Source: Heterobilharzia americana
Taxonomy: Eukaryota > Platyhelminthes > Trematoda > Strigeidida > Schistosomatidae
DNA: 64,000 nt
Direction of reading: 5' to 3'
Assembly: GCA_944470555.2 (NCBI GenBank)
Contig: OX104127.1
Location: 45,374,934 to 45,438,933 of the forward strand
Shown here in pieces: positions 34,164 to 45,470 of the stretch. Numbering within the stretch: the stretch's first letter is position 1; every line of letters begins with the position of its first letter. The position numbers and the translations under genes were made by a program. The notes beneath the pieces were generated by a model. That model was not told the origin of the DNA and made no database searches. It worked only from the letters and a program-made list of their open reading frames with translations.

Positions 34164-36792
34164 CTCTAGCCAGTCACTGAATGAAGCTATTAGCTGGCAC
34201 CTGTTTATAGCTTTTAGAATTTTACTGATTTCTTGCTTAAATTTTAGTATACAGTTATCCCGGCTTTGATTTTGGGAATTTCTATTACCCATTTAAAAAA
34301 CTTAGTTGGCAAACCGTACATTTTTTTTCCACAAATATTTTGTCTAAACTACTTAAACTACTCACTAGTAGTTGAGCTTTTAAAATATATTACGCATCGT
34401 CTTCATGTTTACAAATTCTGATTGCGTATGCCTTTTTGGTGACTTGTAAACAGTGATTCTAAACTTTGGTTTCTGACTAGTTATTCAACCCTAATCAGAA
34501 TTATTTTGGAGTCTGGCTAAATTTAGATCTTTTCACATGAATGATGCTCAACTTCGATTGCCTATTAATCAAAGGGAGGAAGGGCATTAGTTACGTTAAT
34601 CTCAAGAAAAAATTAAATAGAAGCAATCAAAACCATAAACATTGTCCTGGCTACTTAGAGGTGGTCACTTTTCTTTGATAAATGTAACAGGTTAAATACA
34701 AATGGTTTTCGTTGCATAAAAATGAAACTTACAAAGTAGTAAACATTTACTATACACCTTTCATGACAAACTTCAAGTATTCTTCTTCCAGCCAACTTTA
34801 GATTGATATGCACCAGTATGATGAGTTCTACATCGTTTCTTCACAAAGAACAACTAACCCTGTGCTATCATCATGAATAATATGCTGTGCAATGTCCAGG
34901 CTTCAGTATATCTGGCAATCGCTGATGCCGCTTACTTTCTGGCAACAAGCTAAGTAACTTCTTTTTGAGATAATTCGATTTTTCCTTTCCTTTGAATTTC
35001 TTTTCAGACATAAAAAACTTTGTCCAGTTCTCCTTCATTTCACTTCTCCGATATATTTTTCTCCCTTGTTTGACGTTTCTCAATTCTCATCACTATTACT
35101 TTCAGATTTCCTTCTGATGAAGCTCTGACTAGTTGATCTACGCAGTTAAACTTTCAACAGTCTTCTTTCCCTACTCTGACTGCCAACGTTGGGCAACCAC
35201 TTAGTACCACCAGACCTCAAATATGACTTGTTGTGCAGTACACAAACCAACATATGACTGCTGACGTCTTATTCTTTGACTAATTGTCTCCACGAAAATC
35301 AGTGAATGCAAAGAAACATAGTCTGTGCAAGGGATTGCTAGGATCCTTTTAAAAACATCATGTTAATATCTTTCTCTATGCGATTCAGAGTTAAGAAGTA
35401 AAGCTGTTACTGGGTTAGCTATTGGTTACACTATCCATTTCTCTGACCACAGTTGAGGTAAAAGAATTTGTCATAGAGTAATTCAAAGACTTTTTCATTT
35501 TGGGGACGCTTTAAGCTTGCTTTAGAAAAAAATTCAGTCAAAACTGACCATGACGTATCCTTGAAATTGAAAAATAACCATCACTAGATCGTAAACCAGC
35601 AGCTCATGGGTAATATGCCATCGCGAGAAACGTAGACAGGATTGTTTGATGCTCAGAAGCCTTAAGGTACTAGGGAATGCTCCACAGTTCTCGATAAGTT
35701 TCTATATTTTGACTGCTGAGGATAGATTCAGAGCAGAGGTTAAGGAAAAATTCTGCTAAATATGCATTAGGAATAGGTTGAATGTTTGTGAGCCTAAAAT
35801 AGGAAGTAAAGTCATGTGAATAGGTAGTTTATTCCCTTAGAGAACTTTTGAGAACAATTTATTCAGCTTTTGCTGTACAATACACAATAAAAGTTAGTAA
35901 GAATAACTCAAGATTCTTAGCTTCAAAATTCTACTGTATTTATGTTCAAACGAAAAATCTGTTTAGATCTTTGTTCTCTGAAGTCGCACATTAATCAGTC
36001 CTAAGATTAGGACATCAGAACATTTAAAAATTACTGAAAAAGATTAAGTTCCTGAATACCAATCGTTTCTTTGAAAACCAATGAAGATTCTGACATAAAG
36101 TATCAAAGACTAAAACACTAGCAGACACATTGCATTCTTTTCATGTTGAATATTTGGTACTGAACATTCACTCAATTATTTTCATCAATACAGAACATGC
36201 TTTTAAGTACGTAGCACTGGTAATTAAAACAATGGTTTTCGGATACTCAGTTAACGTTTATAATTCTTTGAAAAGAAGTCAAAAATAGGATGTAAGCATG
36301 TATCACTAAAACTCACAGTAGGGATTTGAACAAACGATTTTGGACGCTATGACAACCCGAGGTTTATCCTCAGTCATATGCATGAAAAAATTAATTTAAA
36401 CAAGCAGAATATGAATCATAGATCGATCATAATGAAAAGTGTTGTGGAAAGTTGCATATTGTGCATTACTAGGCCGTTTATATAAGAAGAGCTCTTCTGG
36501 TAGTTTGAGAAGCAGTTTTCGTGTTCAGAATGCTAAACACTTTAAATGAATTAATTCTAAATTTGAAGTGTCAAGGTTTATTTGTTGATGACCAAAAGAA
36601 GAGTGATTTGTATTGGATTACAGATAAAGCTCTTCTGTTACATTCAGTCATCAGTGGACTATAATTTAAATAAATCTCATCCATTTACAATATTTAAAAT
36701 CGTATCAATTTTCATGCTTTGCAATTTGCTACTTAATTCATTGGTTAACTTTCGTTTTCGTAGACAAATTATCTACTGATGTTGGTTCACAG
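34164..36792 (+). other. intron 3' part, AT-rich
   Basis: No exon or repeat was recognised. The far end carries a candidate acceptor GATGTTGGTTCACAG at 36778-36792. Confidence 0.4.
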
Positions 36793-37353
36793 AAGTATAT
36801 TACCTTTCAAAGTGGACTGAAGTCCACACATCAGCAATCACATGTCTACAAACTAGTGGATTCAGATTTGTTGGACAGATCTAAATCACCTTGTTTTTCT
36901 TCTCCTCCTTCTTCCTGCTCTTTGAATCCTCTACATCGTCATCGTCATCATCATACTTATCATCATCGTAATCACCAGTCAACTAATAATCAAACTAATT
37001 ATAGATTGCAACCAGCCCATAATAGTAATTCTGTTAGTGATAATAGTTGTACTACTAATTTAACTTCAGTATATCGTTATCAATGTCCACACTGTATGAA
37101 AGAATTTCCACGTTCTGCTAATTTAAATCGACATTTACGTACACATACTGGGGAAAAGCCTTATCGTTGTGAATATTGTCAAAGAGGTTTTAGTATATCT
37201 TCTAATATGCAACGTCATATTAGAAATATACATCAACGTGAACGTCCATTTATCTGTACAATATGCACAAGAGCATTTGCTCAAAGAACAAATTTAGACA
37301 GACATAAACGACACCACTGGACACAGTTAACCAATTTAAAACAAAATGTATAA
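36793..37353 (+). CDS. MECOM/PRDM16/hamlet-like zinc-finger gene, last exon with three C2H2 fingers
   Basis: The frame runs from a candidate acceptor (AG at 36791-36792) to TAA 37351-37353. Counting from GTG 36856, finger 1 uses C77, C80, H93, H97; finger 2 C105, C108, H121, H126; finger 3 C134, C137, H150, H154. The diagnostic blocks [35 protein letters not shown] and [10 protein letters not shown] match the distal finger cluster of EVI1/MECOM, PRDM16 and hamlet, including the unusual H-x4-H of finger 2. In that family this cluster binds GATG-like DNA sites and the proteins act as nuclear transcription regulators in cell-fate and neuronal decisions. A His-rich tract (28-40) and Ser-rich segments precede the fingers. 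No ATG precedes the fingers in frame, so this is not a first exon. The phase does not fit the donor at 32442 directly, so another acceptor (for example 36865) or an extra exon is likely. The protein ends 11 residues after the last finger, shorter than in vertebrates. Confidence 0.85.
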   Translation, partial: KYITFQSGLKSTHQQSHVYKLVDSDLLDRSKSPCFSSPPSSCSLNPLHRHRHHHTYHHRNHQSTNNQTNYRLQPAHNSNSVSDNSCTTNLTSVYRYQCPHCMKEFPRSANLNRHLRTHTGEKPYRCEYCQRGFSISSNMQRHIRNIHQRERPFICTICTRAFAQRTNLDRHKRHHWTQLTNLKQNV

Positions 37354-37677
37354 GTGATTTTTATTTTCTTTAATATGCATTCACAACTAAATATCTCATT
37401 TCCCCCTTTTATTTTATCATCATAAAAATATTAATGCTACTATTTATTTTCATGTATTGAAACAGTTGAAAACTTAGCTGAATTTTCGTTTAAATTTTAC
37501 CTTTGATCCAATATTCATTATCTTAGCCCCAAATTTCCATCATACTACTAAATTAGTAGTAAAAATTCAATCAGGAAAACAGGTTTTGTTGATTTATGTT
37601 TTTTTCGATAATCCAAGGGCAATACTTGTTAGATGTTTAGGAATGGGTCTTACACGTGCTTGACAAATGCAAAGGTC
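37354..37677 (+). other. probable 3' UTR and downstream flank of the zinc-finger gene
   Basis: AT-rich, no coding potential. No canonical AATAAA was seen close to the stop, so the cleavage site is undefined. Confidence 0.35.
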
Positions 37678-38021
37678 TTTAGGATTTGTCCTCGTGCGAA
37701 CTTGACAGACGCAAAGACCAATCACTAATTATTCGAACTTGTTATATACCCACGAATACGAGACCAAGGAAGAACACGATAGCGTAGTCGGATGGAATAG
37801 TATATTTGGATAGTTGTGCCAAGATACTGATGCGTCCCAACTAACTGGCTAGAGAGTCGAATACGAGCAGTGCAGCGTAACACGACAGCGTGCCAAATGG
37901 CGAGGATGCTTGACCGGGTGCCTTCAGCTTAGCGAGTCCAGTTAAACTATCAAGGTCAGCATCAATGTCGAAAGTCGTCAAACCCTAGGCTATTGATTTT
38001 GGTGAAATGCATGACGCTACA
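37678..38021 (-). repeat. 3' LTR of Gypsy element 1
   Basis: On the minus strand it starts TGTAGCGTCATGC, directly after the polypurine tract, and ends near GGACAAATCCTAAA. About 344 bp. The first 9-10 bases on the plus-strand left side (tttaggatt) are also shared with the other LTR, so the exact outer end is uncertain. Confidence 0.82.
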
Positions 38022-38037
38022 AATCACTCCCCCCTAG
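38022..38037 (-). promoter_or_regulatory. polypurine tract of Gypsy element 1
   Basis: Minus strand CTAGGGGGGAGTGATT abuts the LTR start TGTAGCG; it would prime plus-strand DNA synthesis. Confidence 0.75.
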
Positions 38038-38382
38038 TGGGTTCGTGAGGACCCTAAGACGATACCACCTGGAAGTAAAAACCCAGTGGTTTCTCCACTG
38101 GTAAAACTCTTCCAAGGGGCTCACTGCGTGAAGTGGCCCCTGGTTGTCTGAACTTATTCTAGGGTGTCGTGGCAATTAAATAATAAAATACAATAAATCG
38201 AATTGGACGTCGATCGCGGTCCGCAGTTCCTTTTGACGTTCCGTCCAGTGCTCGTTGGACCTGGAATATGAATAAAAGTCTTTAATACTATGAAAACGTT
38301 TCGTAAAAATGAGAATTATTTATATATAAACATGTCGAAAAATAAAAATTTACGCTTATTTTCACCTTTTTAGAAAATTTCA

Positions 38383-38700
38383 TTATATGGTAATTTGGGC
38401 TAGAAAAGAGCCTAAAAGGTTTTTCGTGTGTAGCGTGACTTTGCACTTATGACAAGCTAAGCACGACTGAGCCCACTCCTTAACGTCTTTGTTCATCCCA
38501 GGCCAGCAGAAACGTTGTGCGATAAGCCTAATGGTGGCTCGTACACCTGGATGAGAGAGTTTGTGCAACGTATTGAAGACGTTGCGTCGACAACTCTTCG
38601 GAACTATTGGGCGTGGTTGACTAGCAGAGACATCGCACAAAATTGTATCCTTGTCTGATCCAACTGGACAAAGTCGCAGCTTGAGAGTTGTGGACGACAA
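38383..38700 (-). pseudogene. Gypsy element 1 integrase, N-terminal zinc domain only
   Basis: 105 residues with the HHCC zinc domain: H46, H50, C80, C83, plus the usual W67 and W76. After CHKCK near residues 83-87 the sequence diverges and stops within 20 residues. The D,D-35-E catalytic core is absent: comparison with element 2 shows the break just after the linker, about where CTAGCCC occurs in both. The element therefore cannot integrate by itself. Confidence 0.85.
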
Positions 38701-38738
38701 CTCATGATGCAGCTCAAGGTCTTCCTTTTGACGCCGAG

Positions 38739-39965
38739 CTAGTTCAACGAGATCAACGCCTCGATATGGTTTATCGAAGCTATTCGAGATAGTGCGTCGG
38801 CTGCGGAGTTATTTGCTCCAGAAATGTGGCGGATGTCTGACGTGAACTGGGAAATGTAATCCAGCTGTCGCGACTCACGAAGGGAGTATTTGTCAGACGC
38901 CGAGCTGAGGGAAAACGTTAACGGTTTGTGGTCTGTGAAAATAATGAAATCACGACCTTCCACAGAATGTCGAAAATGGCGTACAGAACAGTACATAGCT
39001 AGGAGTTCCCTACCAAATGTACTGTATCTTGTTTCCGCGTCTTGCAGCCGCCTCGAGAAAAAGGCTAACGGTTGCCACTGGTTGTCAGTCAATTGTTGCA
39101 AAACTGCTCCAATTGCTGAATCAGATGCATCAACAGCAATACTCAAAGGAGCATTGGGGTCATGATGCATAAGCATGGTTGCGTTCGAAATGGCTTCCTT
39201 GACTTTAGAGAAAGCAAGTCTAGCTACGTTGTCCAGAGCCACGAACTTCGTAGTTCCTCGAAGTAGATCTGTTAGTGGTCTCATGACAGAGGCACAGTTG
39301 GGGATAAACCTTCGGTAATAACTTACCAGGCCATTGAAAGTGCGGAGATGTTTCACAGTGGTCGGCTCTGGATAGTTTGTGATAGCCGCCACTTTATCTC
39401 TCAATGGGCGTATACCTTTGTTGTCAATGGTATGCCCAAGGAAGCTGAGTGATTCAACTCCTATTTCACACTTCTGTAAGTTGACTGTGATGCCATGTTT
39501 TTTAAGTCTTTCGAATGCGAGGTCCAAATGTTTAAGGTGAGTTTCCTTATCTGGACTCGCAATTAGACAGTCATCGATGTAGACATGAACAAAATTCAAA
39601 CCACGGAAGACATCATCCATAAAGCGTTGGAATGTTTGTGCTGCATTCCGAAGACCAAATGGCATGCGCAGGAATTCAAACAGGCCAAAAGGAGTAATAA
39701 TGGCTGTTTTCGCGATATCTTCTGCTGCCATAGGTATCTGGTTGTACGCTTTGACCAAGTCGATTTTGGAGAAAATGTTCATTCCGCATAAGGTTGCAGT
39801 CAAATCGTAAACGTGAGGTATCGGGTAGCAGTCCGGAGTTGTTTTGGCGTTAAGCCTTCGGTAATCACCGGTTGGACGCCAGTCGTTGCTATCCTTTTTG
39901 GGAACCATGTGCAATGGCGATGCCCAAGGACTGTTTGACGGTCTGATAATGCCCAGTTCGAGCAT
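38739..39965 (-). pseudogene. Gypsy element 1 reverse transcriptase-RNase H
   Basis: 408 residues. The reverse transcriptase has [20 protein letters not shown], the [12 protein letters not shown] block (first catalytic Asp near 69), [15 protein letters not shown] and YIDD at 129-132. RNase H has the catalytic D279, E320 and D345 ([25 protein letters not shown]). The connection [12 protein letters not shown] is typical of Gypsy elements. The frame begins inside pol, joined to the upstream frame by a shift near 39965-39990. Confidence 0.92.
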
Positions 39966-40297
39966 GTGGTCGAATTCACTTTTCGCCGTTTGAGCTTATC
40001 GGGGGCTAAACGGCGCGCTTTGGATGCCACAGGTGGACCTGTGGTTGTGACGTGATGCATAACATTGCTGGTTATGCACGGAAGAGTGTGCTTCGGTTGT
40101 TGCAACTCTGGATATTTCTCCAAAACTGCTTGGTAGGACGCGTCGCCTGATTGTTTGGTTCTAACGATGGCTAAACTCGGACCTACATAGGTGGTGCCGC
40201 CAATAGATAACTTTGTGTTGTTATCTATCAGTCGTCGACGGCGAGCATCTACGAGTAGATCGTAATGGTTTAGCAAATCTATGCCAATGATGGGCAT
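39800..40297 (-). pseudogene. Gypsy element 1 protease end and reverse-transcriptase start
   Basis: Begins with the protease C-terminal block PIIGIDLLNHYDLLVD (ILG-D-like) and continues into the linker before the reverse transcriptase (VMHHVTTTGPPVASKARRL). The frame shifts out near 39980 and the last 50 residues are out of frame. Confidence 0.8.
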
Positions 40298-40344
40298 AGA
40301 GACGTCAGCAAGGAGGAAGATCCAGTGGATAGGTTTACGTAAAC

Positions 40345-40557
40345 CTAAGTTGAGGTAGGCATACTGTCTCCCGAATGTCGCGATTGCCTTGCCGTTGGCT
40401 GCTTGAAGATTGAAGGATGGGTCAGATGACGCTCCTTTGTTGGCGCGGGAAGAACGCTAACTTCTGCGCCGGTGTCGACGAGGTAGCGGACTTTCGTTTT
40501 AATGTCGGTGACGTAGAGCAAACGGCTGTTTCCGCCGGCTACGGTTGCCGTGAGCAC
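40345..40557 (-). pseudogene. Gypsy element 1 aspartic protease, catalytic part
   Basis: Contains KVRYLVDTGAEVSVLP, the DTGA active-site motif of retroelement proteases. It overlaps the gag end (40539-40557) in the -1 frame, which may reflect normal gag-pro frameshifting or a mutation. A later frame break separates it from PIIGIDLL. Confidence 0.85.
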
Positions 40558-41378
40558 GTGCCGGCGTGACCGTTTCCCGAGTTTGTGTCCTTCTTAAAAC
40601 GGCATGGTTTCCGACATTTTCTGGCTTCATCTCCGTAAGTGTTATGAAACCAGCACCATTCAGGGTTTTCCACCCTGCTAGGTTTAGTTTTGGGGCTACC
40701 ACGCGAGTTGCTGCGATGCGCCAAGACGCGTTTCTGTGAAGTGCTACGTGAACTAGGACTTCGAGATCGTAGTAACTGTTTAACAGAGTTGCACAGCTTG
40801 GTCACCTCTGAATCCTGGCGCTCTGGTTTGTCGCAGATAGAATATACGTTGGAGACGGGTCTGCTAGAGATCTCCAGTATTTTATCTGCTGAGGCTGCCA
40901 GGTCATCGAGTGGGACTGACTGCAGTGTCACCAACACGGTTTGCACCGGTTGTGGTAGTTTCGAGAGAAATAGTTCTCGGAAGAGGCCATCGTCGAATGT
41001 TCGTGCACCGATAACTTCTCGCATGCGTGCGAGGACTTCAGTAGCTGAGTGGCTGCCTAGCTCGATGTTACGAAGTAATTCGTCTAGGCGCTGGCGATCT
41101 GTGAGATCGCTTTTCTTCAAGAGTGCGGCCTTAAGAAGTGCATAAGGATCACTTACTTCAGGATTAAACATGTGTGCTGTAACATACCTGTTTAATTCTC
41201 GCGGTAGTGACCGTATGACGGCAAGAAATCGAGAATGAGGATCTGAGACACCCTGTTCTCGAAAATCTGCCTCGGCATACAGAAACCATGTTTCTGCATT
41301 GTCTGGCCAATATGGCACGAGTTGGATCGTGTTCGTAGTCGGCCTAATACGAATAAGCTTGGGAGTGTGGTCGGACAT
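40539..41378 (-). CDS. Gypsy element 1 gag polyprotein (intact frame)
   Basis: 279 residues from ATG 41378, the only undamaged frame of the element. WPDNAETWFLYAEADF (residues 24-39) is a gag matrix/capsid signature shared with CsRn1-type elements. The nucleocapsid end has C-x2-H-x9-C-x3-C at about 242-259 (CWFHNTYGDEARKCRKPC), the CHCC knuckle typical of this lineage, instead of the usual CCHC. A basic Ser/Arg-rich stretch (210-235) precedes it. Gag packages the element RNA in virus-like particles. It runs into the protease in an overlapping frame. Confidence 0.88.
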   Translation of the reverse strand: MSDHTPKLIRIRPTTNTIQLVPYWPDNAETWFLYAEADFREQGVSDPHSRFLAVIRSLPRELNRYVTAHMFNPEVSDPYALLKAALLKKSDLTDRQRLDELLRNIELGSHSATEVLARMREVIGARTFDDGLFRELFLSKLPQPVQTVLVTLQSVPLDDLAASADKILEISSRPVSNVYSICDKPERQDSEVTKLCNSVKQLLRSRSPSSRSTSQKRVLAHRSNSRGSPKTKPSRVENPEWCWFHNTYGDEARKCRKPCRFKKDTNSGNGHAGTCSRQP

Positions 41379-41488
41379 GAGAAAGTGTAGTAAATGGATA
41401 TATAAATGTTATCGAAATGAAAACAATAAACAAATATAAAATGGAACAGGCTCACCAATTCAATATTTGTTATTGGTCGGGATATGTG

Positions 41489-41506
41489 ATCACGTCGAGC
41501 TCACCA
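41489..41506 (-). promoter_or_regulatory. primer binding site complementary to the tRNA-Trp 3' end
   Basis: Minus strand TGGTGAGCTCGACGTGAT matches TGGTGACCCCGACGTGAT, the complement of the animal tRNA-Trp 3' end, at 16 of 18 positions. It lies right after the 5' LTR. Confidence 0.7.
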
Positions 41507-41507
41507 A

Positions 41508-41843
41508 TTTAGGATTTGTCCTGGTGCGAACTTGACAGACGCAAAGACCAATCACTAATTATTCGAACTTGTTATATACCCACGAATACGAGACCAAGGA
41601 AGAACACGATAGCGTAGTCGGATGGAATAGTATATTTGGATAGTTGTGCCAAGATACTGATGCGTCCCAACTAACTGGCTAGAGGATCGATTGCGAGTAT
41701 CACAACGTAACACGATAACGTGCTAAATAGCTTGACCGTGTGCCTTCAACCCAGCGAGTCAGTTAAAACTATGAAGGTCAGCTTCAATGTTGAATCTTGT
41801 CGGACATTGGGTTATTGATTTCGGGGAAGTGTGTGACGCTACA
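41508..41843 (-). repeat. shared mosaic LTR between the two Gypsy elements
   Basis: It serves as 5' LTR of element 1 and 3' LTR of element 2. Its left 185 bp (41508-41692) differ from the LTR at 37678 by a single base by eye, while the right 150 bp are strongly diverged. Element 2's own polypurine tract (CTAGGGGTGAGGGATT, minus strand) abuts it at 41844. Confidence 0.8.
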
Positions 41844-44800
41844 AATCCCTCACCCCTAGTAGGTTCGTGAGGACCCTAAGACGACACCAACTGGAAGTAA
41901 AAACCCAGTGGTTTCACCACTAGTAAAACTCCCGAAGTATTTACTGTGGAGAGCGACCCCCAGTTGTTTGAACTTGTTCTTGGGTGTCGCTAAAAAAGTG
42001 ATAAAATAATCAAACGTTGGATCGAAAGGTAGTCTGACAGCGTTCGCCGCAGTGCTTTCAGTGTTCGTAACACCTGTAGTAAAAACAAGTCATTAATACC
42101 CCGAAAAAGTTTTAAGAAAACAAAAAAGGGGAAAGATATATGTGCTACGTATAAAAGAAACAAATACATCTATAACAGATTTTGAGTTTGTCTTGTTAAC
42201 TGAAAAATGTATGTCAGATTGTTAGCAAAAGTGATACCATAACTAAATGAAGGAAATGTTTCGCATTCTTAGTAAAAATGGTGCTATGAAAATACTTTGA
42301 GAGATAACAGAGTGGGACACATTCACGCACATTAAAGAGTTGGGTAGGTTTCTAAATATTCCGGAAACATGATGGTTCGACCTGATAGTGTTTTTTGTTT
42401 TGCGGGTGATTGCTGCTTTACCAGACACCCCGTCAAGTATTACGATGACTGTGGTACTTGCCATTAAGTTGCTGTGAACGGAAAGTCGTGTACGGTGAGG
42501 CTACATTTGGAGTAAGCTGGTTTCAAATGGTCGATACTAACGGTATCTTTGCGTCCGTCTCTTTCTAGTACGTAACTTTTTCTGCCGCTTAATGACTTTG
42601 AATGTTCCATAGTAGGATAGTTCACGCGGTCGACGAATGACATCATAGCGCGCGAAGAATTGCGATGTCTTTTGCAACATGGGCTGAACGGAGGCATCCG
42701 TTGAACAGGAATAGGCTTAACTGAACGCATCCCATTTGTAAGCGTAGTCACGTAAGATGCTGTATAGGTCGGTTGTTACATAAGACGGATATCCAAAATT
42801 TGCCATTCATCTTCCGACGGATGCAAGATCGATGTCTTCACAAGTAATATCCTTGACAGGTACTACTTCTGGTCATCTCATAAAACGATCCATGCACATG
42901 AAAAGATGTGTGTATCCACTAGATTCCAGTAGGGGTCCTACACAATCTATATGGTTGTGGTGGAAACGCGTGTCTGGGGCTAGAGAATAACCTAAAATAC
43001 TTTTTGCGTGCCGTGTGATTTTACACTTTGGACAGGCTATACACGAATTTGCTCACTCTTTGAAGTCTGCATTCGTCCTGGAGATGAAAAAACGTTGTGC
43101 GATAAGCCTGGTGATGGCTTGTACATGCAGATTAGATAGTTTGCGCAACGTATTGAAAAAGTTCCGTTGGTGTCTTTTTGAGCATGGTTATCTGGTGGAT
43201 ACATCGCATAAAATTGCTTCTGGACTTGATCCTACTGGACACCTCTGTATCTAAAGAGTCGTGGATAACAAGTCATGATTCGACTCAGGGTCTTCTTTTT
43301 GAAGTCGAGCGAACTCATCAAAGTCAACACCGATGCGGTTTGTTGGTGATATTCGAGACCACGCGCTAGCCACTGGGTTATGTACTCCAGAGATGTGGCC
43401 AATATCCAAGGTTAACTGCGAAATTTAATCCAGCTGCCGTGACTCATCTGGAGAGTACTTACTGGCCCCTGAGCCAAGGTAGAGCGTTGGCGGTATGTCG
43501 TCCGTGAAGATGATAAAATCACGACCTTCAATCGAATGTGGAAAATGATGAATAGAACAGTACATAGCTAGGAGTTCCCTACCAAATGTATTGTATCTCG
43601 CTTCGGCTTCTTTCAGTCGGCTTGACAAAAAGGCTGGTAGCTACCATTGGTTGCCAGTCAGCTGTCTGAAAACTGCTCGGATTGCTGAGTCAGACGGATT
43701 GACAGCAACGCTCAGAGGAGAACTGATGTCGTCATGCAGAAGTACGGTTGCATTTGTGATGGCTTCCTTGACGGTAAAGAAAACGAATCTAGCCATGTTA
43801 TCTAACGTCACACATTTTGTACTTCCTCGGAGTGGATCCGTGAGTGATCTCATGAGAGAAGAAAAGCTGAGAATAAACCTTCGGTAATAACTTACTAGGT
43901 CAGTGAAAGTGTGGGGCTGCTTCACAGTGGTCGACTCTGAATAGCTCATGATAGCCGTCACTCTATCTGTCAGTGGAGGTATACCTTTGTTTTTGATATT
44001 ATTCCCAGGGAAATCGGGCAGTTCGACTTCCATTTGACATTTCAATGAGACAGTCACCGACGTAGACATGGATAAAATCTAAACCGCAGAAGACATCATC
44101 CATAAGGCGTTGAAATGTCTGTGCTGCATTCCGAAGAGCAAAAGGCGTGCGCGGGAATTCAGACTGGCCAAAAGGAGCAATAACAACTATTTTAGTGATA
44201 TCTTCTGCTGCCATAGGTATCCGATTGAACGCTTTGACTGGGTCGATTTTGGAGAATATGTTCATTCCGTATAAAGTCACAGCGAAATCGTAGATTTGAG
44301 GTATCGGGTAACAGTCTGGTGTTGTTTTGGCGCTGTGTCATCAGCAATCACAGACCAAACACCAGTCGTTGCTATCCTCTTCGGGAACCATATGCGATAG
44401 TGATGCCCAAGGATTGTTTGACGGTTTGACAGTCCCTAGTTCAAGCATGTGATCGAACTAGCTTTTTCTGTTCTGGGCTTATCAGTGCCTAGGTGTGTGT
44501 TGTGTGCAAACGGCTTTTTCTGCTGGTTACGGTTTCTGTTAACACGTGATGATGGGCGTAGTTTTTCGATTTCATGCGGTCTTTGTGGAAAGCGCTCGGC
44601 TTTCGATGATTTCTGGCTTCTTGACCATAGTTGTGGTGAAACCAAAGCCATTTGGGACTTTCTATTAAGCGAGATCTAGCTCCTGGACGGTCACATGAAA
44701 TGCTACGATGGGGTGAAACACATTGCTGTGTTTCACGCTGCGACATAGGGCTTCGGGTTCGTAGAAGCTGCTTAGCAGAGTTATATAACTCTGTCACTTC

Positions 44801-45470
44801 TGAATATGGACCTTTAAAATTTTAGATGATAGAATATACCCTGGAGACGAATTCTCCCAGAGATCTCCAGTATTTTATCAGCCGAGACTGCCAGGAAATC
44901 GATTTCAACTGACTGAGGTGTCACCAGCACGGTCTGCACCGACTATAGTAGCTTCGAAAGGAACAATTCGCAGCAAATACCATCGTCGAACTCTCGTGCC
45001 CCAATGACTTCTTGCATGCGTGTGGACAGATGAGTGGTTGAGTTGTTTCCTACCCGGATGCTATGTAGTAACTCATCCAAACGTAGGCGATATGTTGGAT
45101 CGTTTTGCATTAGAAGTGCTGCTTTCAGCTGTGTATACGGATCACTTCAGGTCTAAATGTACGCACTGTGACTTGTATGTTTAATTCCCACGGCAATGGT
45201 CATATGACAACAAGAAATCGAGAATACGGGTCTGTGACACCTTGCTCTAGAAAGTCAGCTTCGGCGTTCAGGAACCATATTTGCCTTGTTTGGTCAGTAT
45301 GGTATGAGCTGGTTAGAGTGTGTTGTAGATTCAATGCGGATACGTTTAGGATTCAGGTGGCACACGCATGCGGGAGTGCATAATATGGATAAACGAAAGT
45401 TATCAATATAAAAACAGAAATGCACGAGTAAAAAAGGGAACCAGCCCACCAGCTTGGGGAACTATTTGTC
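41844..45470 (-). mobile_element. older CsRn1/Boudicca-like Gypsy element 2 (heavily decayed)
   Basis: Same orientation and family as element 1. Minus-strand fragments: gag at 44436-45400 (a knuckle remnant WLWFHHNYGQEARNHRKP near 44640), reverse transcriptase at 43999-44280 ([30 protein letters not shown]), the connection and RNase H at 43425-44000, the integrase zinc region at about 43010-43260, and the pol C-terminus at 42464-42751 (YVLERDGRKDTVSIDHLKPA). The middle of integrase is shortened. Its 5' LTR is missing beyond about 45470. Many stops and frameshifts. Confidence 0.8.

Larger units (their letters stand above)
37678..41843 (-). mobile_element. CsRn1/Boudicca-like Gypsy LTR retrotransposon, element 1 (defective)
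   Basis: Minus-strand order: LTR (41508-41843), tRNA-Trp-type primer site (41489-41506), gag, protease, reverse transcriptase-RNase H, integrase N-terminus, polypurine tract, LTR (37678-38021). The catalytic core and C-terminus of integrase are deleted at about 38383, and pol carries at least three frame breaks. The CHCC gag knuckle and tRNA-Trp primer site are features of the CsRn1 lineage. Coding sequence is otherwise well conserved, so decay is recent. It shares its upstream LTR with element 2. Confidence 0.88.

Noticed and set aside
34141..34200. Target-site duplication for RTE copy B
   Set aside because: Only a 5-base AGCCA is shared between the flanks, too short and not abutting the ends.
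36856..37353. Translation start at 36856
   Set aside because: The codon is GTG and the frame is open upstream to a candidate splice acceptor, so this is an internal exon edge.
37650..37720. Target-site duplication for Gypsy element 1
   Set aside because: The outer flank on the other side is element 2, so no duplication can be expected or read.
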